Assembly (NCBI GenBank): GCA_039984715.1
Contig: JBDWUA010000018.1
Location: 124,001 to 188,000, forward strand
Reading direction: 5' to 3'
Length of the DNA stretch: 64,000 nucleotides
DNA from: JABSSA01 sp039984715
GTDB lineage: Bacteria > Pseudomonadota > Alphaproteobacteria > Rhodobacterales > Rhodobacteraceae
Shown in pieces: positions 9,286 to 17,180 of this stretch. The notes under the pieces are model-generated. The model saw only the letters and a list, made by a program, of their open reading frames with translations. It was not told the DNA's origin and made no database searches. A program made the position numbers and the translations under genes. Numbering within the stretch: the stretch's first letter is position 1; every line of letters begins with the position of its first letter.

Positions 9286-10044
9286 ATGGAAACTGAAATG
9301 CAAGAGCATCCAAACACGGTTGATGAACATGAGATAGCCAAGTTTACGGCTATGGCCGCAGAATGGTGGGATCCCAATGGAATGTTCAAGCCCCTTCATA
9401 TGCTTAATCCTTGTCGGCTCGACTATATTGCAACACAGATTGCAGCGGAATTTGATCGAGACCTCAATGCGGAAAATCCCTTTGAAGGCTTGCGTATTTT
9501 CGACATTGGTTGCGGGGGCGGGTTGCTGTGTGAACCTATGGCACGATTGGGTGCTGAAGTCGTTGGTGCGGACGCAGCAGAGCGCAACATCCCAGTGGCA
9601 GAACTACACGCACAGCAATCCGGTTTGGACATTGATTATAGGCACACAACCGCCGAAGACGTCGCCGCTTCGGGGGAAAAATTCGATGTCGTTCTCAATA
9701 TGGAAGTTGTCGAACATGTCGCGGACCCGCAGGCATTCCTAACTGCCTGTCAGGAATTGTTGCGACCCGGAGGTTTGCTTATTTGTTCAACCATCAACCG
9801 AAACCCAAAAAGTTTCGCCATGGCAATCGTTGGCGCGGAATTTGTAATGCGATGGCTGCCCAAAGGCACGCACGATTGGTCCAAGTTTATAACGCCTGAC
9901 GAATTGTGCGATCTGATCAGCAAAGCAGGTCTTGAGCCAGAAGACCGAACCGGTTTTGTGTTTAACCCGGTGACATGGTCCTGGCGTTTAAGCGGGCGCG
10001 ATCTGAGCGTAAATTATGTCACCGCCTCAACGAAACCGCTGTGA
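9286..10044 (+). CDS. ubiG: Ubiquinone biosynthesis O-methyltransferase
   Basis: UbiG performs both O-methylations of ubiquinone synthesis using S-adenosylmethionine. The class I methyltransferase motif I is IFDIGCGGGLLCEPMARLG, with VVGADAAERNI after it and a post-I LNMEVVEHV segment. The N-terminus (EIAKFTAMAAEWWDPNG) and STINRNPKSF are typical UbiG. The first ATG (9286) gives 252 residues; the ATG four codons later (9298) is equally plausible. It is divergent from pip with only 38 bp between the starts. Confidence 0.94.
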   Translation: METEMQEHPNTVDEHEIAKFTAMAAEWWDPNGMFKPLHMLNPCRLDYIATQIAAEFDRDLNAENPFEGLRIFDIGCGGGLLCEPMARLGAEVVGADAAERNIPVAELHAQQSGLDIDYRHTTAEDVAASGEKFDVVLNMEVVEHVADPQAFLTACQELLRPGGLLICSTINRNPKSFAMAIVGAEFVMRWLPKGTHDWSKFITPDELCDLISKAGLEPEDRTGFVFNPVTWSWRLSGRDLSVNYVTASTKPL

Positions 10045-10359
10045 CCTGATGGAACGCCTGCGGCGTACATGATTCTTTTGCGTTCAAGCCACGCAGGCTT
10101 GGGGCACTGCGCATCAATTGCTCTCGCTAAACGCGAACATATGAGAGATTCTTACCTGAATCGGGCATTTATCGATGTAAGCCAGTTATTAAGCAAACGC
10201 ATGGCATTGCTGAACGAACGGGCGAAGTGCGACCGTATGATCCACCCGGATCGCTGGACGGGGGGCGCGTAGACCGTTATTTACCCGACCGAGTTTGGCT
10301 GCGCATTGCGTGGCCCACACCGCAATGGCCGCACCCGGCCCAAAGACGGAGGACAACAA
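10045..10359 (+). other. Intergenic leader between ubiG and petA
   Basis: About 315 bp with no convincing gene. It must hold the promoter of the petABC operon. Two ORFs on either strand overlap petA in other frames and have no recognisable motif. The petA ribosome-binding site (GGAGGA, 10349-10354) closes the region. I see no clear hairpin terminator for ubiG. Confidence 0.5.
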
Positions 10360-10920
10360 GTGTCCCACGCAGATGAACATAATGAAGAGCGGCGAGACTT
10401 TCTCTACTACGTAACCGCCGGAGCGGGTGCTGTAACCGCAGGTGCCGCAGTTTGGCCTTTGGTTAATCAGATGAACCCGTCCGCAGACGTTCGCGCGCTC
10501 AGCTCGATCCGAGTGGACGTTGGCGAGATTGAGCCCGGCACGCAACTGACGGTCAAATGGCTGGGTAAACCCGTGTTTATCCGTCGTCGCACAGAAGACG
10601 AAATCGCCGATGCACGTTCCGTTGATTTGAACGACTTGCAGGATAACGACGCACGCAACGAAAATATCGGCTCGATTGACGCTGCGGACGAAAACAGATC
10701 CTTGGACGAAGCTGGCGAATGGCTGGTGATGATGGGTGTTTGCACCCACCTTGGCTGCGTGCCATTGGGTGACGGATCTGGGGAATTTGGCGGTTGGTTC
10801 TGCCCATGCCACGGGTCGCACTATGATACATCTGGTCGCATTCGTAAGGGACCCGCACCTGAGAACCTTCCGGTTCCGGTCGCCGTGTTCCTTGACGAAA
10901 CAACAATTCAACTCGGGTAA
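10360..10920 (+). CDS. petA: Cytochrome bc1 Rieske iron-sulfur subunit
   Basis: The Rieske subunit carries a 2Fe-2S cluster and takes the first electron from ubiquinol at the periplasmic face. Both cluster-binding boxes are present: CTHLGC and CPCHGS. The N-terminus has RRDFLYYVTAGAGAVTAGAAVWPLV, a Tat-type signal anchor. The start is GTG at 10360 with GGAGGA 6 nt upstream; an ATG at 10306 would be in the untranslated leader. It gives 186 residues, the family norm. First gene of petABC, 11 bp before petB. Confidence 0.96.
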   Translation: MSHADEHNEERRDFLYYVTAGAGAVTAGAAVWPLVNQMNPSADVRALSSIRVDVGEIEPGTQLTVKWLGKPVFIRRRTEDEIADARSVDLNDLQDNDARNENIGSIDAADENRSLDEAGEWLVMMGVCTHLGCVPLGDGSGEFGGWFCPCHGSHYDTSGRIRKGPAPENLPVPVAVFLDETTIQLG

Positions 10921-10931
10921 GGGAGGGTCTC

Positions 10932-12275
10932 ATGGCTGGAATTCCACACGACCACTACGAACCGAAGACTGACTGGGAAAAAGGTCTGGCCAAACGCCTG
11001 CCGATCCTTGGTCTTCTGTATGATACCTTGATGATCCCCACACCCAAAAACCTCAATTGGATGTGGATTTGGGGCATCGTTCTGACATTCTGTTTGGCGC
11101 TGCAAATCGTGACGGGCATCGTTCTTGTCATGCACTACACGCCACATGTCGATTTGGCGTTTGCATCGATTGAACACATCATGCGCAATGTGAATGGCGG
11201 ACATATGATCCGGTATCTTCACATGAATGGTGCATCGCTGTTCTTTGTCGCCGTTTATGCCCACATCTTTCGTGGTCTTTATTACGGCTCTTACAAAGCG
11301 CCGCGTGAAATCACGTGGATCATTGGGATGCTCATCTATCTGATGATGATGGGCACGGCCTTTATGGGTTATGTTTTGCCTTGGGGTCAGATGTCTTTCT
11401 GGGGTGCAACAGTGATTACAGGCCTGTTTGGCGCGATCCCGTTTATCGGTGAAAGCATCCAAACATGGCTGTTGGGCGGACCTGCTGTGGACAATGCCAC
11501 ACTGAACCGCTTCTTCTCATTGCACTATTTGCTGCCATTTGTGATCGCAGGTCTTGTTGTCGTTCACATCTGGGCCTTCCACACAACGGGTAACAACAAC
11601 CCGACTGGTGTCGAAGTGCGCCGCACATCCAAAGAAGACGCCGCCAAAGACACATTGCCGTTTTGGCCTTATTTTGTGATCAAAGACATCTTTGCGCTGG
11701 CCGTGATCTTGGTGGTCTTTTTCGCAATTGTCGGCTTCATGCCGAACTATTTGGGCCACCCGGACAACTATCTGGAAGCTAACCCGCTTTCCACACCAGC
11801 GCATATTGTGCCGGAATGGTACTTCTTGCCGTTCTACGCGATCTTGCGTGCGTTCACGCCTGATGTTTGGGTTGTGATGTTCGCAACGTGGATCACTGGC
11901 GGCATCGTAACGGCCAAGTTCTTTGGTGTTCTTGCGATGTTCGGTGCGATTGCGGTTATGGCTTTGGCCCCTTGGTTGGACACATCCAGTGTGCGCTCAG
12001 GTCGGTTCCGTCCGATGTTCAAGTGGTGGTTTGCCCTATTGGTGATCGATTTCTTTGTCCTGATGTGGGCGGGTGCGATGCCAGCGGAAGAACCGTTTTC
12101 AAGCATCTCACTGATCGCTTCGGCATATTGGTTCATCTACTTTTTGGTTATCCTGCCATTGCTTGGCGTGATCGAAAAACCAGACGCGCAACCAGCGACC
12201 ATCGAAGAAGATTTCAACGCGCATTACGGCGACGCATCGGACAAACCATCGTCCGCAGCGCAACCGGCAGAATAA
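10932..12275 (+). CDS. petB: Cytochrome b subunit of the bc1 complex
   Basis: Membrane subunit with two b hemes and the quinol oxidation and reduction sites. The N-terminal part has GIVLVMHYTPH, and the heme-ligand helices hold the paired His residues (HMNGASLFFVAVYAHIFRGLYYG; HYLLPFVIAGLVVVHIWAFH). The quinol-site PEWYF motif is at about residue 295. Length 447 is that of Rhodobacterales cytochrome b. The C-terminal 30 residues are soluble and acidic. GGGAGG precedes the start. Confidence 0.97.
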   Translation: MAGIPHDHYEPKTDWEKGLAKRLPILGLLYDTLMIPTPKNLNWMWIWGIVLTFCLALQIVTGIVLVMHYTPHVDLAFASIEHIMRNVNGGHMIRYLHMNGASLFFVAVYAHIFRGLYYGSYKAPREITWIIGMLIYLMMMGTAFMGYVLPWGQMSFWGATVITGLFGAIPFIGESIQTWLLGGPAVDNATLNRFFSLHYLLPFVIAGLVVVHIWAFHTTGNNNPTGVEVRRTSKEDAAKDTLPFWPYFVIKDIFALAVILVVFFAIVGFMPNYLGHPDNYLEANPLSTPAHIVPEWYFLPFYAILRAFTPDVWVVMFATWITGGIVTAKFFGVLAMFGAIAVMALAPWLDTSSVRSGRFRPMFKWWFALLVIDFFVLMWAGAMPAEEPFSSISLIASAYWFIYFLVILPLLGVIEKPDAQPATIEEDFNAHYGDASDKPSSAAQPAE

Positions 12276-12289
12276 GGAGGCGCAGTACA

Positions 12290-13135
12290 ATGTTGAAACG
12301 CATCGCACTTAGCGCAGCACTTGCCATCGGTCTTACCGGTGGAGCCTATGCAGCCGGGGCAGAAGTTCACGTCGAAGACTATGACTTTTCGTTCCAAGGC
12401 ATGTTTGGGGCTTATGATCAGAACCAATTGCAACGTGGGTTGCAGATTTACACAGAAATCTGTTCTGCGTGTCATGGTCTGAAATATGTTCCGATCCGGT
12501 CGTTGGGCGACGAAGGTGGCCCGCATTTACCCGAAGATCAGGTTTTTGCTTACGCTGAATTCTTCGAAGTCTTTGATGCTGATCTGGACGATTTCCGCCC
12601 GGCTAAGCCAACGGATCACTTTCCTGAAAGTTCGCTGGAAAACGCACCTGACCTGAGTTTGATGGCAAAAGGTCGTGCCGGATTTCACGGACCGTACGGA
12701 TTGGGTATCAACCAACTGATCAAGGGGATGGGCGGACCTGAATATATCGCCACCCTGTTGACCAGCTACGAGGACCCGCCGGAATGTGCCCCGGATGACA
12801 TGGACGGCAGCTATAACGCGGCTTTTGCGTCTGGTGCGTATCCTGATGAATGCAAAGACGAAGATGGCCATCACATGTATCCAGGGTCATGGATCGCAAT
12901 GGGTCAGCCACTTTGGGGTGACGATGTGGAATTTGCCGATGGTCATTCCACGGACATTGAACACCTCGCTGAAGACGTCGCAGCCTTTCTGATGTGGACA
13001 GCCGAGCCCAAAATGATGGCTCGCAAACAGGCCGGATTCGTTGGTGTTATTTTCCTGACCATTCTATCGGTACTTCTGTATTTGACGAACAAACGCCTCT
13101 GGGCGCCGATCAAAGGCAAACGCAAAGACAGCTGA
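12290..13135 (+). CDS. petC: Cytochrome c1 subunit of the bc1 complex
   Basis: Cytochrome c1 passes electrons from the Rieske centre to soluble or membrane-bound cytochrome c. There is a Sec signal (about residues 1-21, ending AYAAGA), one CXXCH heme site (CSACH), the distal Met in the MAKGRAG/PKMMA region and one C-terminal membrane anchor (VGVIFLTILSVLLYLTN) followed by a basic tail. The 281-residue length is normal. The start at 12290 follows AAGGAGG at 12274-12280. A strong terminator follows the gene. Confidence 0.96.
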   Translation: MLKRIALSAALAIGLTGGAYAAGAEVHVEDYDFSFQGMFGAYDQNQLQRGLQIYTEICSACHGLKYVPIRSLGDEGGPHLPEDQVFAYAEFFEVFDADLDDFRPAKPTDHFPESSLENAPDLSLMAKGRAGFHGPYGLGINQLIKGMGGPEYIATLLTSYEDPPECAPDDMDGSYNAAFASGAYPDECKDEDGHHMYPGSWIAMGQPLWGDDVEFADGHSTDIEHLAEDVAAFLMWTAEPKMMARKQAGFVGVIFLTILSVLLYLTNKRLWAPIKGKRKDS

Positions 13136-13160
13136 TCTTTGCTTCAGAATCGAAAAACAG

Positions 13161-13193
13161 AAACCCTTGCAGCCACAACTGCAGGGGTTTTTT
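13161..13193 (+). terminator. Rho-independent terminator of petABC
   Basis: An 11-12 bp stem (AAACCCTTGCAG / CTGCAGGGGTTT, one wobble) with a six-base loop and a run of six T residues, 26 bp after the petC stop. Confidence 0.85.
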
Positions 13194-13236
13194 CTTTGTT
13201 AGGGCTTCGTCTAAGGTCACCCATAGGGGGACAGTC

Positions 13237-14442
13237 ATGCCATTAGATATCAAAGGGTTCGATCTGAACGCGATTGACGCGGAATTCATAAAAGACCCGC
13301 ATCCAACGTTGCATGCACTGCGCACACATGATCCCGTTCATCAAAACCCGGATGGATCCGTTTATCTGACGCGCTATGCGGATTGTCAGAAAGTGTACCA
13401 ATCCCGCGAGATGTTATCCGACAAGACAGAGGCATTTGGTGAAAAGTTCGGGAAATGCCCCTTGTTCGAACACCACACAACCAGTCTTGTCTTTAATGAC
13501 CCGCCTTATCACACAGTGGTCCGCAAGCTTATTTCTGCGGCATTTACCCCGCGCAAACTTGCAGAGTTTGAACCTTTGATTGTTCAGATCGTTGATCGAC
13601 TATTGGATCGGGTCCAAGATTTGGGACAGCTTGATCTGATCAATGATTTCGCCAAGGTTCTACCCACCGAAATCATCTCGTTTATGTTGGGTATCCCAGA
13701 AAGCTATCAGGCGCGGTTAAGAGGGTATTCAATCGCCATCCTCGGTGCTTTAGATCCCGTTGTGTCACCAGATCGCATGCAGGCTGGTAATCAAGCGGTT
13801 CATGAGTTTTCAGAAATCCTGAACGATCTGATCAACCACCGCCGCACAAATCCAGACGGCGCATCACAAGGCGAAGTCTTGGATTCGCTGATTTTCAGCG
13901 AACATGACGGGCGGCAGTTGACCCAAAAAGAGCTGATCCAAAACTGTATTTTCTTGTTGAATGCCGGTCACGAGACCACGACCAGTTTGGTTGGAAATTC
14001 GGTTGGTTTGCTGTTGGACAACCCCGATCAACATCAGCTTTTGCAAACCGAACCCGAATTGATTTCGACCATGGTCGAAGAGAGCTTGCGCCTTGAAAGC
14101 CCCTTACAGATTGGGAACCGACTGGCGGGTGAAGACATCGATCTTGGGGATCATGTGATCAAAAAGGGAACCTATATTCATACCTCAATTGCTGCGGCCA
14201 ATCGTGATCCTGCGCAATTCACGAACCCCGACATATTCGACATCCGCCGCACCCCAAACCGGCATATTGCCTTTATTTCGGGAATTCACGTGTGCCTTGG
14301 TGCTACGCTTGCCAGAATTGAGGGGCGCATTGCGTTGGGTCGCTTTGTTCAACGCTTCCCAAACCTTGCCCAAGCTGGCCCACGTACGCACCTTCCTCTG
14401 GCGCGGTTTCGCGGCTACACAGAATTTCCGATTTCGGTTTAG
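13237..14442 (+). CDS. Cytochrome P450
   Basis: A soluble bacterial P450 monooxygenase of 401 residues. The I-helix oxygen-activation motif is LNAGHETTTSL, the K-helix ExxR is ESLRLES, and the heme-binding loop is FISGIHVCLGATLAR with the Cys thiolate ligand. The class usually takes electrons from a ferredoxin and reductase; no such partner lies adjacent. The start follows AGGGGG at 13225-13230. The gene ends with a 4-bp overlap of the convergent mtaB stop region. The substrate cannot be told from sequence. Confidence 0.93.
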   Translation: MPLDIKGFDLNAIDAEFIKDPHPTLHALRTHDPVHQNPDGSVYLTRYADCQKVYQSREMLSDKTEAFGEKFGKCPLFEHHTTSLVFNDPPYHTVVRKLISAAFTPRKLAEFEPLIVQIVDRLLDRVQDLGQLDLINDFAKVLPTEIISFMLGIPESYQARLRGYSIAILGALDPVVSPDRMQAGNQAVHEFSEILNDLINHRRTNPDGASQGEVLDSLIFSEHDGRQLTQKELIQNCIFLLNAGHETTTSLVGNSVGLLLDNPDQHQLLQTEPELISTMVEESLRLESPLQIGNRLAGEDIDLGDHVIKKGTYIHTSIAAANRDPAQFTNPDIFDIRRTPNRHIAFISGIHVCLGATLARIEGRIALGRFVQRFPNLAQAGPRTHLPLARFRGYTEFPISV

Positions 14443-15686
14443 GCGGTCAATCTGGCGTTTTGAACGGACGCAATCGTCGCCTGAACAATATCGCCTTCGG
14501 TTTGGGGCAGATCAAAATGCACTTCTGCAAATTGTTCCGTCCGGCCCATGGACGCACTTTCCATCAAGATCGAATGACGTTGACCCACCTGAGCGTCCAG
14601 ATGTCGTTCTACCGCCGCCTCACCCGCTGCGCGCAATGCAGCAGCACGGGATTTAATCAGGGGGCCGGTGACTTGGGGCATCCGCGACGCTGGCGTCCCG
14701 GGACGCGGTGAATAGGGGAACACGTGCAGCCACGTCAGATCGCAATCTTTGACCAGCTTCACGGAATTTTCGAAATGCGCATCCGTTTCAGTCGGGAACC
14801 CCGCAATGATATCCGCCCCAAATGTCATGTCTGGCCGAACCTTGCGCGCGTCTTCCACAAAGCGGATGGCATCGTCACGCAAATGTCGACGTTTCATACG
14901 CTTTAAAATCAAGTCATCGCCATGCTGTAACGACAAATGAAGATGCGGCATCAACCGCCGTTGCGTGGCGATCGCTTCCATCAAGGCCGGATCCACCTCG
15001 ACTGAATCGATGGAACTGATGCGAAGGCGAGGCAAATCCGGCACCAGTTTCAATATGCGCATAACCAAGTCACCCAAACTTGGATTGGCCGGAAGATCAG
15101 CGCCCCATGACGTAAGATCGACGCCCGTCAGAACCACTTCGTTAAATCCTTTGTCCACAAGGCGCTTGATCTGATCCACGACAACACCGGCCGGAACCGA
15201 TCTGGAATTGCCGCGACCATACGGAATGATGCAAAATGTACAGCGATGATCGCAACCGTTTTGCACCTGCACATAGGCACGGCTGCGCGTTCCAAAACCG
15301 TCAATCAAATGCCCGGCGGTTTCTGTGACGGACATGATGTCATCGACCTGCACCGGCTCGGTTCCAAAGTCGCCTGCAAGGTTGCGCCATGTCTCGGCCT
15401 GCATCTTTTCGGTGTTGCCGATGACAAAATCGACCTCATCCATCGATGAAAACGTTTCCGGTTCAATCTGCGCGGCGCATCCGGTCACAATCACCTGAGC
15501 ATTTGGATTGTCACGTCGCAGCTTGCGAATTTCCTGCCGAGCTTTGCGCACGGCTTCGCTGGTCACGGCACAAGTGTTCACAATCAACGCGTTCTCAAGC
15601 CCGGCCTGAGTGGCCAAATCTTTCATGGCCTCGCTTTCATACGCGTTCAGACGGCACCCAAGTGTTGTGAACCGAGGGGCGCTCAT
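14439..15686 (-). CDS. mtaB: tRNA (N6-threonylcarbamoyladenosine(37)) methylthiotransferase MtaB
   Basis: A radical-SAM enzyme that makes ms2t6A at position 37 of ANN-decoding tRNAs. The N-terminal domain has TLGCRLN, NTCAVTSEA and VTGCAAQ, whose three Cys bind the auxiliary 4Fe-4S cluster. The radical-SAM motif is CDHRCTFC. A C-terminal TRAM-like domain ends the protein. The start at 15686 (MSAPRFTTLGCRLN) overlaps the dapF stop by 4 bp, so a longer upstream start is unlikely. It is the second gene of a dapF-mtaB operon. Confidence 0.94.
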   Translation of the reverse strand: MSAPRFTTLGCRLNAYESEAMKDLATQAGLENALIVNTCAVTSEAVRKARQEIRKLRRDNPNAQVIVTGCAAQIEPETFSSMDEVDFVIGNTEKMQAETWRNLAGDFGTEPVQVDDIMSVTETAGHLIDGFGTRSRAYVQVQNGCDHRCTFCIIPYGRGNSRSVPAGVVVDQIKRLVDKGFNEVVLTGVDLTSWGADLPANPSLGDLVMRILKLVPDLPRLRISSIDSVEVDPALMEAIATQRRLMPHLHLSLQHGDDLILKRMKRRHLRDDAIRFVEDARKVRPDMTFGADIIAGFPTETDAHFENSVKLVKDCDLTWLHVFPYSPRPGTPASRMPQVTGPLIKSRAAALRAAGEAAVERHLDAQVGQRHSILMESASMGRTEQFAEVHFDLPQTEGDIVQATIASVQNARLTA

Positions 15687-16525
15687 TTTAAGGCTTCCAA
15701 GAAATCCGCTGTGATTTCGCCTGTAAAGACATGCATCGTCTTGCCCGTCATCCACACGCCATCATCGCGCCAATCTATGTGCAAGGTGCCACCGTCAAGA
15801 TCGATGCGCACGGATCGCCCAGTCAGCCCACGTCGTGCCGCCGCAACCGCAACCGCACAAGACGAAGACCCCGAAGCCAAAGTGATTCCAACACCTCGTT
15901 CCCAAACACGCATACGAATATGATCCGGGTCCACAATATGTGCCACCTGAACATTGGTGCGTTCCGGATAAAGCGGATGGTGTTCGATATCTGTGCCGAA
16001 CCGTTCCAAATCGACGTCATCGACATTTTCGACAAAAAACGTGCAATGTGGATTGCCCATCCCAGTCGCAGTCGGTGCGCCATCAATCGGCAATTCCAGC
16101 GTGTCCATGTCTTTGGCCAACGGAATGTCTGACCATTCGGTCTGAGGATGCCCCATATTGACGGCAGTCAGGCCGTCTCCAACGTCTTGCGCCAATAAAG
16201 TGCCGCGGTCCGTTGTTATCGTCAGGTCTGTGGCACCAGAATCGTCCATCAACCATCGGGCAATACAGCGCGTGGCATTGCCGCAAGCAGCCGACGTCGT
16301 TCCATCCGAATTCCAAAAGGTCAGGTGAACATCCGCAGACCCATCGGTCAGCACAGCAAGCTGGTCAAACCCAACGCCAGTGTGGCGATCACCCAAAGCT
16401 TTGGCCAATGCCGGCGTCACCTCAATGGCACCCGCACGCGCGTCCAAAACGACAAAATCGTTTCCCAACCCATGCATCTTCATGAAGGGCAATCTTATGC
16501 GACCCATTTCCGCCATGCGGGCCAT
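15683..16525 (-). CDS. dapF: Diaminopimelate epimerase
   Basis: DapF interconverts LL- and meso-diaminopimelate for lysine and peptidoglycan. The two catalytic cysteines are visible: the first in AACGNATRC, the second in ASGSSSCAVAVA. The second site reads GSSSC rather than the GTGAC of enteric enzymes, a variant I recall as normal in roseobacters. The N-terminal MHGLGNDFVVLD is a clear family mark. The start may be 16525 or the ATG at 16507. The gene is coupled to mtaB by a 4-bp overlap. Confidence 0.95.
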   Translation of the reverse strand: MARMAEMGRIRLPFMKMHGLGNDFVVLDARAGAIEVTPALAKALGDRHTGVGFDQLAVLTDGSADVHLTFWNSDGTTSAACGNATRCIARWLMDDSGATDLTITTDRGTLLAQDVGDGLTAVNMGHPQTEWSDIPLAKDMDTLELPIDGAPTATGMGNPHCTFFVENVDDVDLERFGTDIEHHPLYPERTNVQVAHIVDPDHIRMRVWERGVGITLASGSSSCAVAVAAARRGLTGRSVRIDLDGGTLHIDWRDDGVWMTGKTMHVFTGEITADFLEALK

Positions 16526-16620
16526 ATAGCCGTGCCCGAAGAACTAATCCAGTATCTTGCAGAAAAAGAGATTTATTGGGCTTGACCGCGACCAATGACC
16601 TTTCTAGATAGGCGCTTCGT

Positions 16621-16696
16621 GGGCCGTTAGCTCAGTTGGTAGAGCAACTGACTTTTAATCAGTAGGTCGCAGGTTCGAACCCTGCACGGCTCACCA
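16621..16696 (+). tRNA. tRNA-Lys (anticodon TTT)
   Basis: A full cloverleaf: acceptor GGGCCGT pairs with ACGGCTC, the D loop has AGCTCAGTTGGTAGAGC, the anticodon loop is CTTTTAA, the T loop is GGTTCGAACCC, and CCA is encoded at 16694-16696. It sits between dapF and the accessory island and is the likely integration site for it. Confidence 0.96.
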
Positions 16697-16850
16697 CTTC
16701 TTTTTCTATAAGATGACAGGTAGTTTGTCTTTTTTGACAAGATTTCGTCGCTTTTTCGGTAAAATTTGACTTCTGCCAATATCAGATCGCCTGACTGTTG
16801 AACGGAACGCTATAGGTTAGCTTCAAATCAGCCGTTCCAATTTCGCGAAA

Positions 16851-16922
16851 TAGCTCTGTTGGTGAAGCACCCGACTCTTCGTCAGCAGGTCACAGGTTCG
16901 AATCCTCCTGCACGGCTCACCA
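16851..16922 (+). pseudogene. Degenerate tRNA-Lys copy (possible attachment-site remnant)
   Basis: A tRNA-like relic that shares the D-loop start (TAGCTC, GTTGGT), a CTCTTCG loop (anticodon CTT if aligned), the TTCGAA T-loop core and an exact 3' end (TGCACGGCTCACCA) with the tRNA-Lys 200 bp upstream. The 5' acceptor strand is lost, the anticodon stem has mismatches, and a CTC insertion disturbs the T stem. It is therefore not a working tRNA. It fits a remnant left by integration into the tRNA 3' end. Confidence 0.65.
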
Positions 16923-17000
16923 TTTTTCCTGTTAGTGAACCATAAGAGTGCAGATTTGGGCATAGTGGTGGTCGGATCAATGAGCTTCGCAGGGAATTTA

Positions 17001-17043
17001 ACCCTCTAAAGACTAAAGTGTACTTTTGCACACTTCGGAGGGC
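17001..17043. other. Nested inverted repeat between tRNA relic and defence operon
   Basis: An inner hairpin of 8 bp (AAGTGTAC / GCACACTT, one wobble, TTTT loop) lies inside an outer ACCCTC/GAGGGC repeat. It is downstream of the minus-strand defence operon that ends at 17181. There is no T-run, so it is not a classic terminator. It could be a stem-loop processing site or a recombination-related repeat. Confidence 0.4.
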
Positions 17044-17180
17044 TAACAGCCATAAACACGCACGAACAAAAGATGGACCTGTCATGCTTTCGTGCCACCC
17101 CCAGTTCTCGTTTCACGGCGGCGCAGATTGTGCAATGCTGTCATCGCCAGACTATTCAATCACGATTCAGTCCCACGCAA

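Noticed and set aside
15683..16525. Unusual GSSSC second active-site motif in DapF
   Set aside because: It first looked like a catalytic defect, but the Cys is present and I recall the same motif in other roseobacter DapF proteins.
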